Source: Ilumatobacteraceae bacterium
Lineage (GTDB): Bacteria; Actinomycetota; Acidimicrobiia; Acidimicrobiales; Ilumatobacteraceae
Length of the DNA: 46,137 nt
Direction: 5' to 3'
NCBI GenBank assembly: GCA_017856375.1
Contig: JAFMFC010000006.1
Coordinates: forward strand, 1-46,137
Within the stretch, counting starts at the first letter, position 1. Each line of letters starts with the position of its first letter. The notes beneath the pieces are model-generated. The model was not told the origin of the DNA. It saw nothing but the letters and a program-made list of their open reading frames with translations, and did not search any database. This document shows, piece by piece, positions 26,450 to 34,118 of this stretch. The position numbers and the translations under genes were made by a program.

Positions 26450-26973
26450 TCACGCTTCGACGAGCGCACGAACACACGGCGATGCCGTGGGCCAATGGTC
26501 GGGGAGTGAGTTTCGAGGTGGCGCGTTTCAACCTCGATTCAGGTGAATGGCTGTGGCGTGTGGCAATTGCGCCCATTGTGGAAGATGGACCGTTCTCTGT
26601 ACTGAATGGAGTTCATCGTGAGTTGACGTTGCTCGAGGGAGAAGGACTCGTCTTAACCATCGACGGCAACATGGTGCAGTGCCGAAGGGGGCAAGTGGTC
26701 GATTTTTCTGGTGACGCCCACACCCACGCAGCCCTCACGCATGGACCAGTGGTGGATCTGAATGTGATGTCGCGAGCCGGATTTGAGCGAACCATGAAGG
26801 TGCTAACGGGACCATCGAACATCAAAGATTTTGATTGCCTCGTCGCTCTTGAGAATTCAGAGGTTCAATTCGAAGGTCAACACGCGACGCTCTCCCCTCG
26901 GGATGCCCTCGTGGGAGACACAGCGGTGGAGCTGTGCAGTGGCAGTGTCGCGGTGGTGAGCCCTAAGCGCTGA
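26446..26973 (+). CDS. HutD/Ves-family cupin-like protein
   Basis: This 175-aa protein matches the HutD/Ves family: MPWANGRGVSFEVA, WLWRVAIAPIVEDGPFS and GVHRELTLLEGEGLVLTI follow the conserved PWxNGxG, WRxSxAxV and GPFS order of that family. HutD is found with histidine-utilisation genes and is thought to have a regulatory or small-molecule binding role; its biochemical function is unsettled. No other hut gene is visible here. The GTG start overlaps the phosphatase stop (GTGA), so it is the last gene of the importer 2 transcript, and its 3' end overlaps the converging SCO6745-like gene by 11 nt. Confidence 0.75.
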   Translation: MITLRRAHEHTAMPWANGRGVSFEVARFNLDSGEWLWRVAIAPIVEDGPFSVLNGVHRELTLLEGEGLVLTIDGNMVQCRRGQVVDFSGDAHTHAALTHGPVVDLNVMSRAGFERTMKVLTGPSNIKDFDCLVALENSEVQFEGQHATLSPRDALVGDTAVELCSGSVAVVSPKR

Positions 26974-27697
26974 GTGCTTGCTTGATCGCCTGCGCACCGG
27001 CCAACAAATCTCTCCGCTCGCCGTCATCTAACACCGCAAATGCCGGTGCCACAATCCGATCAGTCAGCTTTTCCGCCTCGACCAATCGTTGACGTGCATC
27101 GTCGTCAATGTGAGGCGCATCCTCGGCGGTCCATCCGAACATCGCTACATCATTTGGGCGCTTGATGAAATGCGCTTGCTTGCCGGTGAGACCCATTGCG
27201 CGAACGGCCACGAGGTGGGCACTGCCGCGAAACTCGCGCAACACGGAGGTCAACTGCATTGCTCGGCCAAGAGTGTCCGAAACGAGTGGCTCGCTCTTGA
27301 ACGCGGCATACAGCGCGAGCGCCTCGGGGTTGGCAGCATCGTTCACTTTGTTGGCCGCCGCGACGAACGCATCCAGACCGGCCACGCCGGCGAGCTTTTC
27401 TCGTCCTGTCACGGCACTGCACTCCAGATGAGCGCGTCCCGCGACAATCGGGTCGATCACCTGACGAGACGAATCCCAGGCTCGTTTGATTACGTCGGGA
27501 TTGAAATAGCCGAATGCAGCAGCAACAACCGAAGAATCACAGTTGCCAAGCAAGCCACCGCGGCCAATGAAGTAGAACTGCGGGCCTTTGAGTCCGAGTT
27601 CCGTACCTCGTGCCATGGTGGTGGGGGTGAAGTAATAGGCCCACCCACTGTCGTTGATGAGGGGGCAAACCTGGGAGATGAGTTCGTCGTTGGTCAC
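26963..27697 (-). CDS. SCO6745-like protein of unknown function
   Basis: This 244-aa soluble, mainly helical protein resembles the actinobacterial SCO6745 family as I recall it, with GLKGPQFYFIGRGGLLG, VVAAAFGYFNP and SAHLVAVRAMGLTG as recognisable segments. No catalytic motif or cofactor site is evident and no signal peptide or membrane helix is seen. It converges on the HutD-like gene. The next minus-strand gene, a VIT-family transporter, ends 26 nt upstream of its start, so they may share a transcript. No function is claimed. Confidence 0.65.
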   Translation of the reverse strand: MTNDELISQVCPLINDSGWAYYFTPTTMARGTELGLKGPQFYFIGRGGLLGNCDSSVVAAAFGYFNPDVIKRAWDSSRQVIDPIVAGRAHLECSAVTGREKLAGVAGLDAFVAAANKVNDAANPEALALYAAFKSEPLVSDTLGRAMQLTSVLREFRGSAHLVAVRAMGLTGKQAHFIKRPNDVAMFGWTAEDAPHIDDDARQRLVEAEKLTDRIVAPAFAVLDDGERRDLLAGAQAIKQALSA

Positions 27698-27723
27698 GAC
27701 GGCGACACTACTCGCGCTCTTGG

Positions 27724-28419
27724 TCAGCCGATTGTGGTGCCGAAGAGCCAGCCCACGGTCATGGTGAAGGCGAATGCGATTGCGCCACCCACTACGACGC
27801 GGAGAATTGCGCGCTTGGCTTTCGCGCCCCCGAAACGAGCGCCGAAGAATCCGAGCCCAACCAGTGCGGCAAAGACCACCACGAGCGTGGCGATGATTCG
27901 TGACGACTCGGGGAACACGAGGACGGATAGCAATGGCACGGCGGCGCCGATTGCGAACGCGAAGGTTGAAGAAACGGCAGCAGGAATCGGGCTGGCCAGG
28001 TTGCCCATCGTGATGCCGAGCTCTTCGGCAAGGTGCACCTTGAGTGCGTCCTTTTCGGTGAGCTCGGTCGCTACTTGCGTGGCGAGACCGTTCGATAAAC
28101 CTTTGTGTTCGAAGATCGCCACGAGTTCCTTGAACTCATGTTCGGGCTCGTTCTCCAGTTCCCATGTTTCCTTGCGGATGTCGGCCATTTCAGAGTCACG
28201 TTGCGAACTCACAGAGACGTATTCACCAAGGCCCATCGATGCAGCACCCGCCACCAGCCCAGCAATGCCTGCCGTGAGGATCGAGTTTCGTGATGCCTCT
28301 GCAGCGGCGACACCGAGGATCAGTGCCGCAGTGGAGATGATGCCGTCATTCGCGCCCAGCACCATGGCTCGCAGAACATTTGCGCGATGACTGGCGTGAC
28401 CTTCGTCATGTGTACTCAT
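27724..28419 (-). CDS. VIT1/CCC1-family iron/manganese transporter-like protein
   Basis: This membrane protein of the VIT family probably exports Fe(II) or Mn(II). The N terminus has VLGANDGIISTAALILGVAAA, a hallmark first helix, then AGAASMGLGEYVSVSSQRDSE. A charged central cytoplasmic domain rich in Glu (metal-binding in plant VIT1) separates it from three C-terminal helices ending GWLFG. ATG 28419 gives 231 aa; the frame stays open to 28728 but that is antisense to the next gene. It is divergent from the haem-binding protein with a 46-nt gap. Confidence 0.85.
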   Translation of the reverse strand: MSTHDEGHASHRANVLRAMVLGANDGIISTAALILGVAAAEASRNSILTAGIAGLVAGAASMGLGEYVSVSSQRDSEMADIRKETWELENEPEHEFKELVAIFEHKGLSNGLATQVATELTEKDALKVHLAEELGITMGNLASPIPAAVSSTFAFAIGAAVPLLSVLVFPESSRIIATLVVVFAALVGLGFFGARFGGAKAKRAILRVVVGGAIAFAFTMTVGWLFGTTIG

Positions 28420-28465
28420 TACACCATGCTCGCACAGTTGTGACGCTGTGACATAGGTTGGTGAG

Positions 28466-29167
28466 ATGAAGTATGTCCGTGGTTTGGTGAACCTAACGCG
28501 TCGAATGCCGATGGTGACATGGTTGGTGGGATCGGCGACCGCAATCTGGGTGTTGTTCTGTGTGCTTGTCGGCATGCCGCCGGTGGTGATCGTTCTGCTA
28601 CCGCTCGTTGTCGGAGGTGCGGCTTGGATGATCAATCGTCTCGTCAATCGGGCGGAGACGTCGGGCAAGAGACAAGGAGTCGTGCTTGCGAGTTCGACTG
28701 CGGCTGTGGTGATCGTTTTTGGTCTCATTCAGCTCATTCCGTACGGGAAGGACCACTCCAACCCACCAGTACTGGCAGAACCGGAATGGTCGAGCCCCGA
28801 GACGCGTGACTTGATGGTGCGTGCCTGTTATGGATGCCACTCCAATGAGGTTGAGTACCCCTCATACGCCAAGGTCGCGCCGATCTCTTGGATGGTCCAG
28901 TCACACATAGATGAAGGGCGTGGCCAGGTGAACTACTCGGAATTCGGCGTCTCGCGTGGGAACTATCGCGAGACGATTGAAGTTATCCAGGATGGCAGCA
29001 TGCCGCCGTTCTATTACACGATGTTTGGACGCCACCCCGAGGCAAAGTTGACCAAGACAGAGAAGGCCACGCTGATTGCTGGGCTTGCCGCAACCCCCGG
29101 TCTCGGAGACAACGAACATCGCGGCGACAAAGGCGCAAAGTCCAACGACGAGGGCGATGACGATTGA
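28466..29167 (+). CDS. Membrane-anchored haem-binding-domain protein (CxxCH)
   Basis: This 233-aa protein has three predicted N-terminal hydrophobic segments (about residues 18-37, 39-56 and 71-90) followed by an outward-facing domain with the cytochrome c motif CYGCHSNE near residue 117. The segment VEYPSYAKVAPISWMVQSHI and the later GSMPPFYYTM match the haem_bd (DUF) family, in which the distal Met is an axial ligand candidate (in MPPF). A charged Lys/Asp tail ends the protein. It is probably a periplasm-side mono-haem electron carrier or sensor. Divergent from the iron-type transporter, but no functional link is shown. Confidence 0.82.
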   Translation: MKYVRGLVNLTRRMPMVTWLVGSATAIWVLFCVLVGMPPVVIVLLPLVVGGAAWMINRLVNRAETSGKRQGVVLASSTAAVVIVFGLIQLIPYGKDHSNPPVLAEPEWSSPETRDLMVRACYGCHSNEVEYPSYAKVAPISWMVQSHIDEGRGQVNYSEFGVSRGNYRETIEVIQDGSMPPFYYTMFGRHPEAKLTKTEKATLIAGLAATPGLGDNEHRGDKGAKSNDEGDDD

Positions 29168-29188
29168 TTTTGCGATCGGACGTCGGTC

Positions 29189-29216
29189 TTGTTGCCTGCC
29201 GAGGAGTAGGTAGGCT
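29189..29216 (+). promoter_or_regulatory. Candidate sigma70-like promoter for tRNA-Val
   Basis: TTGTTG (29189-29194) and TAGGCT (29211-29216) are spaced by 16 nt, and the tRNA begins 12 nt after the -10 element. The arrangement is what a stand-alone tRNA gene would need; hexamer matches are moderate. Confidence 0.4.
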
Positions 29217-29227
29217 CATTCGCCCTC

Positions 29228-29304
29228 GGGCGCTTAGCTCAGTTGGTTAGAGCATCTCCCTTACAAGGAGAGGGTCGGGGGTTCGAGTCCCTCAGCGCCC
29301 ACCA
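29228..29304 (+). tRNA. tRNA-Val (anticodon UAC)
   Basis: A complete cloverleaf is visible: acceptor GGGCGCT pairs with AGCGCCC, D-arm GCTC/GAGC around AGTTGGTTA, anticodon stem CTCCC/GGAGA-type helix enclosing CTTACAA (anticodon TAC), and T-arm GGGGG/tTCCC-type helix around TTCGAGT. The CCA end is encoded (29302-29304). It decodes GUA and other valine codons. It lies between the haem-binding gene and a converging flavin oxidase gene that ends ten nt downstream. Confidence 0.96.
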
Positions 29305-29313
29305 AACTCGATT

Positions 29314-30690
29314 TCACGCAAGCCGATCGAAGATGGCATTGATTCGACGTGCGGGCTTTTGGGTGCGGCGTTCGATTCGATCGGCAAGCTCGGGAAGTCG
29401 GGATAGAGCGTTCACCCCGAGCCAACGGAACGGTTCAGGCTCCCACTTGGGCGAGTGGTGGTTCACCCAGGGGAGTGATGTGATGTCATCGTCCGAACTC
29501 GTGATCAGCGCTGCTGCCGAGCGCCCCGCAAGATGCGAAGCTGCGACACCGTCTCCCGAATAGCCGCCCAGTGTGACCAATTGGCGTTGATGATCGATGG
29601 TGACCGATGGATGCCAATCACGTGGCACCGCTAGTGCTCCACCCCAACAGTGGGTGATTCGTGCGGGACGCGTGGCGGGGAACATCTCGTGCATCGTGTT
29701 GATGATCTGTCGGTGGACACGTGGTGAGACATCGAGATTGGAGGAGATCCGACTTCCGAACGGATAACCGATTCCGCGACCGCCGAAGGCAATCCGATTA
29801 TCAGCAGTTCGCTGCGCATACGTGACCATGTTCCGCCCGTCGGCAACAGTGACTCGACTCTCCCAACGGATTTCTGACCACACGTCTTCGCTGAGTGGTT
29901 CGGTGGCAACCATGTACGACCACAGGGGAAGCACAGCGCGGTGATCTTGTTTGAGCTGAGGTGTAAATCCCTCTGTCGCTCGTACCACCCAATCGGCAGC
30001 AACTCGTCGACCGCCCACCAAGGTGATCGATCCAGGTTCGATGGTGGTGACACGGGCATTACTCACGATCTTGACTCCGAGACTCGTCGCAATCTGAACG
30101 AGTCCATTCACCAACTTGATGGGGTGGAGCGCTGCGCAGTGTGGTGAGAAGAGGCCACCCCGAGAGTGGTGGATGTTGACGAGATCGGTTGTTTTGGCTG
30201 CAGAAAGATACGCAACTTCCTCAAATCCGTATCGGTGAAACATCGCCACCTGGTCGTGCAGCCGATTTTCATGTGCCGGATTAGTGGCAACGGTGAGTGT
30301 TCCCCCCAACGCCCAGTCGCAATCAATGCGATGTCGGGTAATGAACTCGCCGATGTCGGCGACTGTGTTGTTCATCGCCGCCTGCATGCGACGTGCTTGG
30401 TCGACACCATGCAGTTGTGCGAGATGGTCGAGATCGACGGGGAAGAGTGCGCTGCACCAGCCACCGTTTCTGCCACTTGCTCCAAATCCGGGCTCGTTCG
30501 CGTCCAGAACCATCACCGAGCGGGCAGGATCCGCGAGTTTCAAGTGAATAGACGTCCAAAGACCGGAGTAACCGCCGCCGACGACTACGACTTCGGTCGA
30601 AAACCGCTGATCGTCGTCATCGAACCGCTGCCGCTCCAGTGCCCACAGAGAGGATGGCCAGTCGTCTGTAGAGCGCTCGGAAGTCATCAT
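29314..30690 (-). CDS. DAO-family FAD-dependent oxidoreductase (PuuB/glycine oxidase-like)
   Basis: This flavoenzyme of the D-amino acid oxidase fold probably oxidises an amine or amino acid derivative. The dinucleotide-binding motif VVVVGGGYSGLWTSIHL lies near residue 32, then EPGFGASGRNGGWC, typical of gamma-glutamylputrescine oxidase-like proteins, and late TLGGYSGDGVAASHLAG, which closes the FAD site. ATG 30690 or 30687 gives about 458 aa, the usual length; the frame is open to 30852 but that overlaps the PPOX gene. The substrate is not predictable. It follows the PPOX-class gene by about 10 nt and may be co-transcribed with it. Confidence 0.85.
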   Translation of the reverse strand: MMTSERSTDDWPSSLWALERQRFDDDDQRFSTEVVVVGGGYSGLWTSIHLKLADPARSVMVLDANEPGFGASGRNGGWCSALFPVDLDHLAQLHGVDQARRMQAAMNNTVADIGEFITRHRIDCDWALGGTLTVATNPAHENRLHDQVAMFHRYGFEEVAYLSAAKTTDLVNIHHSRGGLFSPHCAALHPIKLVNGLVQIATSLGVKIVSNARVTTIEPGSITLVGGRRVAADWVVRATEGFTPQLKQDHRAVLPLWSYMVATEPLSEDVWSEIRWESRVTVADGRNMVTYAQRTADNRIAFGGRGIGYPFGSRISSNLDVSPRVHRQIINTMHEMFPATRPARITHCWGGALAVPRDWHPSVTIDHQRQLVTLGGYSGDGVAASHLAGRSAAALITSSDDDITSLPWVNHHSPKWEPEPFRWLGVNALSRLPELADRIERRTQKPARRINAIFDRLA

Positions 30691-30700
30691 TTTTTCTTGC

Positions 30701-31096
30701 TCAGATAGTGAGGATGATCGCGAAATCGCGAGATGATTCTCCACGTCCGCGAATGCGATTCCATAGTGCAGGAAGAGTCCACGTGAGCGAAATCGCGTAG
30801 TAGGCGAGGTGGTATTTCTTGCGGATCGCTCGATCCACACGTTTTGCCTCATCTCCCGTCACCAGGCGTGCAGTCGCCTCGGTGGTGGCAGCGCCCGACA
30901 GCACTTTGCCTTTCACGTCGCAAGGGGTGAGTGTGACTCGCGGGTTGTTGCGGATGCGTTTCACCTTGCCGGCCGATTCCTCGGTGATCACACCCAATTC
31001 GTTGCCAACGACAGAAACCCACACTGCTGTGGCAACGGGTTCGCCGTTCTTTCGGTAGGTCACGAGGGATAGATACTTTTCGTCGGCGAGCGTCAT
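30701..31096 (-). CDS. PPOX-class (F420/flavin-binding split-barrel) protein
   Basis: This 131-aa split beta-barrel protein belongs to the pyridoxamine 5'-phosphate oxidase-like class that in actinobacteria often binds F420. LADEKYLSLVTYRKNGEPVA is a typical start, with TAVWVSV, GKVKRIRNNPRVTLTPCD and GAATTEATARLV following. ATG 31096 has GGAG at a good distance upstream and removes 21 codons that the open frame would allow. It precedes the flavin oxidase gene on the same strand. Cofactor identity is from family knowledge; substrate unknown. Confidence 0.8.
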   Translation of the reverse strand: MTLADEKYLSLVTYRKNGEPVATAVWVSVVGNELGVITEESAGKVKRIRNNPRVTLTPCDVKGKVLSGAATTEATARLVTGDEAKRVDRAIRKKYHLAYYAISLTWTLPALWNRIRGRGESSRDFAIILTI

Positions 31097-31131
31097 GGCG
31101 ACTCCTTTGGTGAGGATGCTAGTGAACGTCG

Positions 31132-31971
31132 TTGTTGAGTAAGTTGGTCGCAATGCCACCTCTTGGAGTTGCGATAGCCGCTGGACTTACATCCGGTGTT
31201 GGCACCCTTGGTGGACTTGGTGGAGCGATCATGCTCGTTCCATTTTTGGTGCTCACGGGAATGCCGGTGAGCCAAGCGGCACCCCTTGGTCTGGTGTCGG
31301 TGGTTGCGGCCTCGTCGGCGGCTGCGCGCAGACAAATGACTGAACACACCACGAATCATCGTCTTGGGGTTGTCACGGAAACTGCATCGACAGCCGGTGC
31401 CGTTGCAGGGGCTTTTGCTGCAGGACTGATCTCCGATGTGGCGCTCACCTACATGCTTGCTGCAGTCGCAGTCTTTGCTGCGCTTGCCGGAGGTAAGCGC
31501 AAGGGCATGAGGTGGAAGCCTGATCCCTCCGTCTCGAAGGACGAGGTTGGCGAGTGGGTGGGATCCTTGAACGGCGCCTATTCACTCAACGGTGATGTGA
31601 TCCCGTACTTCCCGAAGCGAGTTGGGGCTGGGTTGGTGGCCATGGGCATCTCGGGAGTCGTGACAGGTATTTCGGGGGTAGGTGGGGGGTTCATCAAAAC
31701 TCCGGCCAAGAGCGAGTTGATGCATGTTCCAGTGAAGGTCTCCTCGAGCACTACGACGTTCTCCATTGGCATCACTGCGGCAGCGGCGTTGTTGGTGAAG
31801 GCGATGCACGGCGATGTCGATGTCGAACTGGCCGCGATGGTCATCCTGGGCTCCCTCGTTGGAGGGGTGGTCGGTTCGCGGGTGCAGTCAAGGCTTTCGC
31901 CGCCAACCGTCCGTAGGTTTCTCTCTGTGCTGCTTCTCGTCGTTGCTGCGATCCTCGTGGCCCGCGCATGA
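31132..31971 (+). CDS. TSUP-family (TauE/SafE) sulfite/organosulfonate exporter-like protein
   Basis: This inner-membrane protein of the TSUP family likely exports sulfite or a sulfur anion. The two family half-repeats are visible: GVGTLGGLGGAIMLVPFLVLTGMP followed by QAAPLGLVSVVAASS in the first, and TGISGVGGGFIKTPAKSELMHVPVKVS-like sequence with SSTTTFSIGITAAAALL in the second. About eight helices are expected in 279 aa. The start may be TTG 31132 or 31135, or ATG 31153; all keep the first helix, and none has a strong ribosome binding site. DUF1634 follows with an ATGA overlap, a pairing common for TSUP genes. Its place beside sulfite-producing enzymes suggests sulfite or thiosulfate as cargo. 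Confidence 0.85.
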   Translation: MLSKLVAMPPLGVAIAAGLTSGVGTLGGLGGAIMLVPFLVLTGMPVSQAAPLGLVSVVAASSAAARRQMTEHTTNHRLGVVTETASTAGAVAGAFAAGLISDVALTYMLAAVAVFAALAGGKRKGMRWKPDPSVSKDEVGEWVGSLNGAYSLNGDVIPYFPKRVGAGLVAMGISGVVTGISGVGGGFIKTPAKSELMHVPVKVSSSTTTFSIGITAAAALLVKAMHGDVDVELAAMVILGSLVGGVVGSRVQSRLSPPTVRRFLSVLLLVVAAILVARA

Positions 31972-32264
31972 GTCAGCGGGTTGACCCCACGCAGGCGGCA
32001 GCTGAGGAAAAGGCCGGGCAGGTGGTCTGGCGCGCGTTGCTGCTCGGCGCGGGTCTTGCCTTGATCGGAGTCCTGCTGCCATCCCGGTTCGGCAGACCAT
32101 TAGAGATTGCCGCCATCGCCATCGTCACCGCCATTCCACTCCTGCGGGTTGTCTGGTTGATCAGGCGTTGGACGAATCTCCGAGATTTGAAATACGTGCG
32201 TTGGGCGGTACTGCTGCTGTTGCTCGTTGCCGTCGGCCCCGCGCTTGCATTTCTCGGCAACTAG
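31968..32264 (+). CDS. DUF1634-family membrane protein
   Basis: This 98-aa protein has three hydrophobic segments and fits DUF1634, a small membrane family that usually follows TSUP exporters. It is coupled to the TSUP gene by ATGA and may be an accessory subunit. Its stop region overlaps the converging gntR gene by four bases. The family has no assigned function. Confidence 0.75.
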   Translation: MSQRVDPTQAAAEEKAGQVVWRALLLGAGLALIGVLLPSRFGRPLEIAAIAIVTAIPLLRVVWLIRRWTNLRDLKYVRWAVLLLLLVAVGPALAFLGN

Positions 32265-33019
32265 CGAGACGTGAAATCTGACGCGGTAGATCCACCGCCC
32301 CAGGTGGTCACGAAGGTGTAGGCATCACCTCGCACGATGGTCTCACGCCATTCGAGCGGGCCGTCTTGGTGTTCGGTGTAACGCTCGAGAAAGAACACCG
32401 CTTGTTTCGCATCGATGCCGAGTAGCTGTCGAGTCTCCGTGCTCGGGAGTTGCGGGTGAATTCGCTCCCAGCCACTCGTCGGTTGAATGCCCACCAATCT
32501 TGCCAGTTCGGCGTAAACGGCAGTATGGCGGAAGTCCACTTCGAACAAAGGCTTCACCAAGTTGGCTGGCATCCAAATGTCATCAACTGCAAATGGTGTG
32601 CCATCTACCAAGCGCAGTCGACGCAGGTGGAAGAACTGTTGCTTTCCGTCCGTTTGCAGGTGTTCGGCAACCGCGACGTTCTGCACACGGTCGAGAGCGA
32701 GCACCTCACTGTCTTGGCGGTATCCCTGATCCTCAATCGAGCGAAAGAGGCTGTACAACGACCCGATTCGTTGCTCAAGTGCGATTGGCTCGACGAAACT
32801 GCCTCGTCCTCGTTGGCGTTGTAAAACTCCCGAATCGCGCAGCTCCCTCAGAGCCTCGCGAACCGTGTGTCGACTAACTCGGTAGTGCGAGACGAGTTCC
32901 CGGTCGGATGGGAAACCGGAAAGGAACTCGCCCGCGTCGAGGCGCCGTCGAACGTCGTCGCGAACCTGCTCCCACAGTGGCGACGATGCGTCGCGACGAA
33001 CCTTGAATTTGGCCGCCAC
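32261..33019 (-). CDS. GntR-family regulator with UTRA domain (HutC subfamily)
   Basis: The N-terminal winged helix (PSDRELVSHYRVSRHTVREAL, then GVLQRQRGRGSFV) is joined to a UTRA ligand-binding domain from about residue 85, including HLRRLRLVDGTPFAVDDIW and VFFLERYTE. Length is 252 aa. The start is GTG 33019, with a weak GGGAC upstream, 23 nt after the YeeE-like gene, so it is probably the third gene of that minus-strand operon and could control it and the divergent persulfide dioxygenase operon through the inverted repeats at 34046-34084. UTRA ligands are small metabolites; a sulfur compound would be new and is only inferred. A sulfur-responsive Cys pair typical of BigR or CsoR is not seen. 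Confidence 0.87.
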   Translation of the reverse strand: MAAKFKVRRDASSPLWEQVRDDVRRRLDAGEFLSGFPSDRELVSHYRVSRHTVREALRELRDSGVLQRQRGRGSFVEPIALEQRIGSLYSLFRSIEDQGYRQDSEVLALDRVQNVAVAEHLQTDGKQQFFHLRRLRLVDGTPFAVDDIWMPANLVKPLFEVDFRHTAVYAELARLVGIQPTSGWERIHPQLPSTETRQLLGIDAKQAVFFLERYTEHQDGPLEWRETIVRGDAYTFVTTWGGGSTASDFTSR

Positions 33020-33042
33020 TCAGTCGTCCCGAACTTGTTGCG

Positions 33043-33522
33043 TCAGTTGCCGACGCCAACCGTGGTGCGGTGTTCGCCGTCTCCTTGGGTGACGGCGCCT
33101 CCCGCTGCTCGGCTTGTCTGGGCATCACGAAGCCCCAGGCCGACGAACAAACCGGCGATGGTGACCGCAGCGAGTCCTGCGCCAGAGGCGAGCATCACAA
33201 GAGCGGGTGCCGGGCACGTACCGGAGACAGCCCAACCAATGCCAAAGATGGCGCCACCCACGACATGGTGCTTCTGCACCTTCGATCGGGAGAGCGACAG
33301 TGTTCCGGCCAAGACCGTCTTCACCTTGGCTCGTTCGAAGATGGCGAGCAATGGAAGGGAGGTGCCGATCGCCAAACCCATCAACCCGAACACGTCGAAT
33401 TCCTCGAGTGACAGCATGTTGTGGATGGTGGTGTACTCGTGCAAGTTCGCTGCGCCGAGCACGAATCCGAAGCCTGCTCCAAAGAGGAGCCCGATGATGT
33501 TGAATTTTGTCGAGCTTTTCAC
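33043..33522 (-). CDS. YeeE/YedE-like sulfur transporter half (DUF6691-type)
   Basis: This 159-aa membrane protein has about four helices and the signature GIGWAVSGTCPAPALVMLASG near residue 100, with the Cys that marks YeeE/YedE thiosulfate/sulfur transporters. The protein resembles the C-terminal half of YeeE, and the gene upstream encodes the other half, so together they make one transporter, as in PmpA/PmpB pairs. GTG 33522 has AGGAGG four nt upstream. The loop carries charged residues FERAKVK towards the cytoplasm. Substrate is thiosulfate or another sulfur species by family; sulfide or sulfite are alternatives. Confidence 0.82.
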   Translation of the reverse strand: MKSSTKFNIIGLLFGAGFGFVLGAANLHEYTTIHNMLSLEEFDVFGLMGLAIGTSLPLLAIFERAKVKTVLAGTLSLSRSKVQKHHVVGGAIFGIGWAVSGTCPAPALVMLASGAGLAAVTIAGLFVGLGLRDAQTSRAAGGAVTQGDGEHRTTVGVGN

Positions 33523-33531
33523 GGTTCCTCC

Positions 33532-34014
33532 TCAGACCACTTGATTGATGATGAACGTGGTGGCTACGGCTGATGCCATAAAGGTCATCATGGCGGCCCA
33601 ACTGGCGGGAGATCGTTGCGCGGTTCCGCAGATTCCGTGTCCAGAGGTGCATCCTCCAGACATACGTGCGCCGTATCCCATCACCACTGCGCCAACGAAG
33701 ATGACCAGTGCAGCGACGGGGAGCGACAGCCCGAAGTTGCCTTCGCCCGATTGAGTGAGGATGTCGTAACCGCTTCTTGGATCGAACCCAGTTTCCTTCA
33801 AGGAGACTGCGATAAAACCACCGAGCGCAATCCCGACGAAGTACCACACGCGCCACACCACGGCACCAGGAACTCGTCGAACCGCTTTCGATGTCTCTGC
33901 GTAGGCACCGGTGGCCCCAAGAGGCTGGTTGGTGAAGAGGAAGAATCCCACCACCAAGAGTCCAAGTAGCGGCCCCGCAATGAACCACGGGAGACGGTCA
34001 GGTAACAGATCCAT
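33532..34014 (-). CDS. YeeE/YedE-like sulfur transporter half (N-terminal type)
   Basis: This partner half, 160 aa, has the signature GYGARMSGGCTSGHGICG near residue 125 with two conserved Cys, plus about four hydrophobic segments. I chose ATG 34014, which has GGGGGT just upstream and begins MDLLPDRLPWFIAGPLLG; the frame is open to 34083 but without a ribosome binding site. It is the first gene of the operon with the second half and gntR, and is divergent from the persulfide dioxygenase gene, an arrangement seen in other bacteria where PmpAB-like genes sit with a beta-lactamase-fold hydrolase. Confidence 0.84.
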   Translation of the reverse strand: MDLLPDRLPWFIAGPLLGLLVVGFFLFTNQPLGATGAYAETSKAVRRVPGAVVWRVWYFVGIALGGFIAVSLKETGFDPRSGYDILTQSGEGNFGLSLPVAALVIFVGAVVMGYGARMSGGCTSGHGICGTAQRSPASWAAMMTFMASAVATTFIINQVV

Positions 34015-34045
34015 GAGAACCCCCAATTCGCTCGCCACCTGGCGA

Positions 34046-34084
34046 TACCGAAACGGTAACACAGGCCAGAAATGTCCGTACATT
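34046..34084. promoter_or_regulatory. Two inverted repeats in the divergent promoter of the sulfur locus
   Basis: TACCG-AAA-CGGTA (34046-34058) and AATGT-CCGT-ACATT (34071-34084) are both inverted repeats with perfect five-base arms. They lie 14 nt apart in the 104-nt gap between the first YeeE-like gene and the persulfide dioxygenase. Such sites fit a dimeric regulator such as the GntR protein encoded at 32261. Short repeats like these can occur by chance. A good ribosome binding site AAAGGAG precedes ATG 34119. Confidence 0.45.
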
Positions 34085-34118
34085 TTGTTATCTTTGGCTC
34101 AACCCGAAAGGAGCCTCG

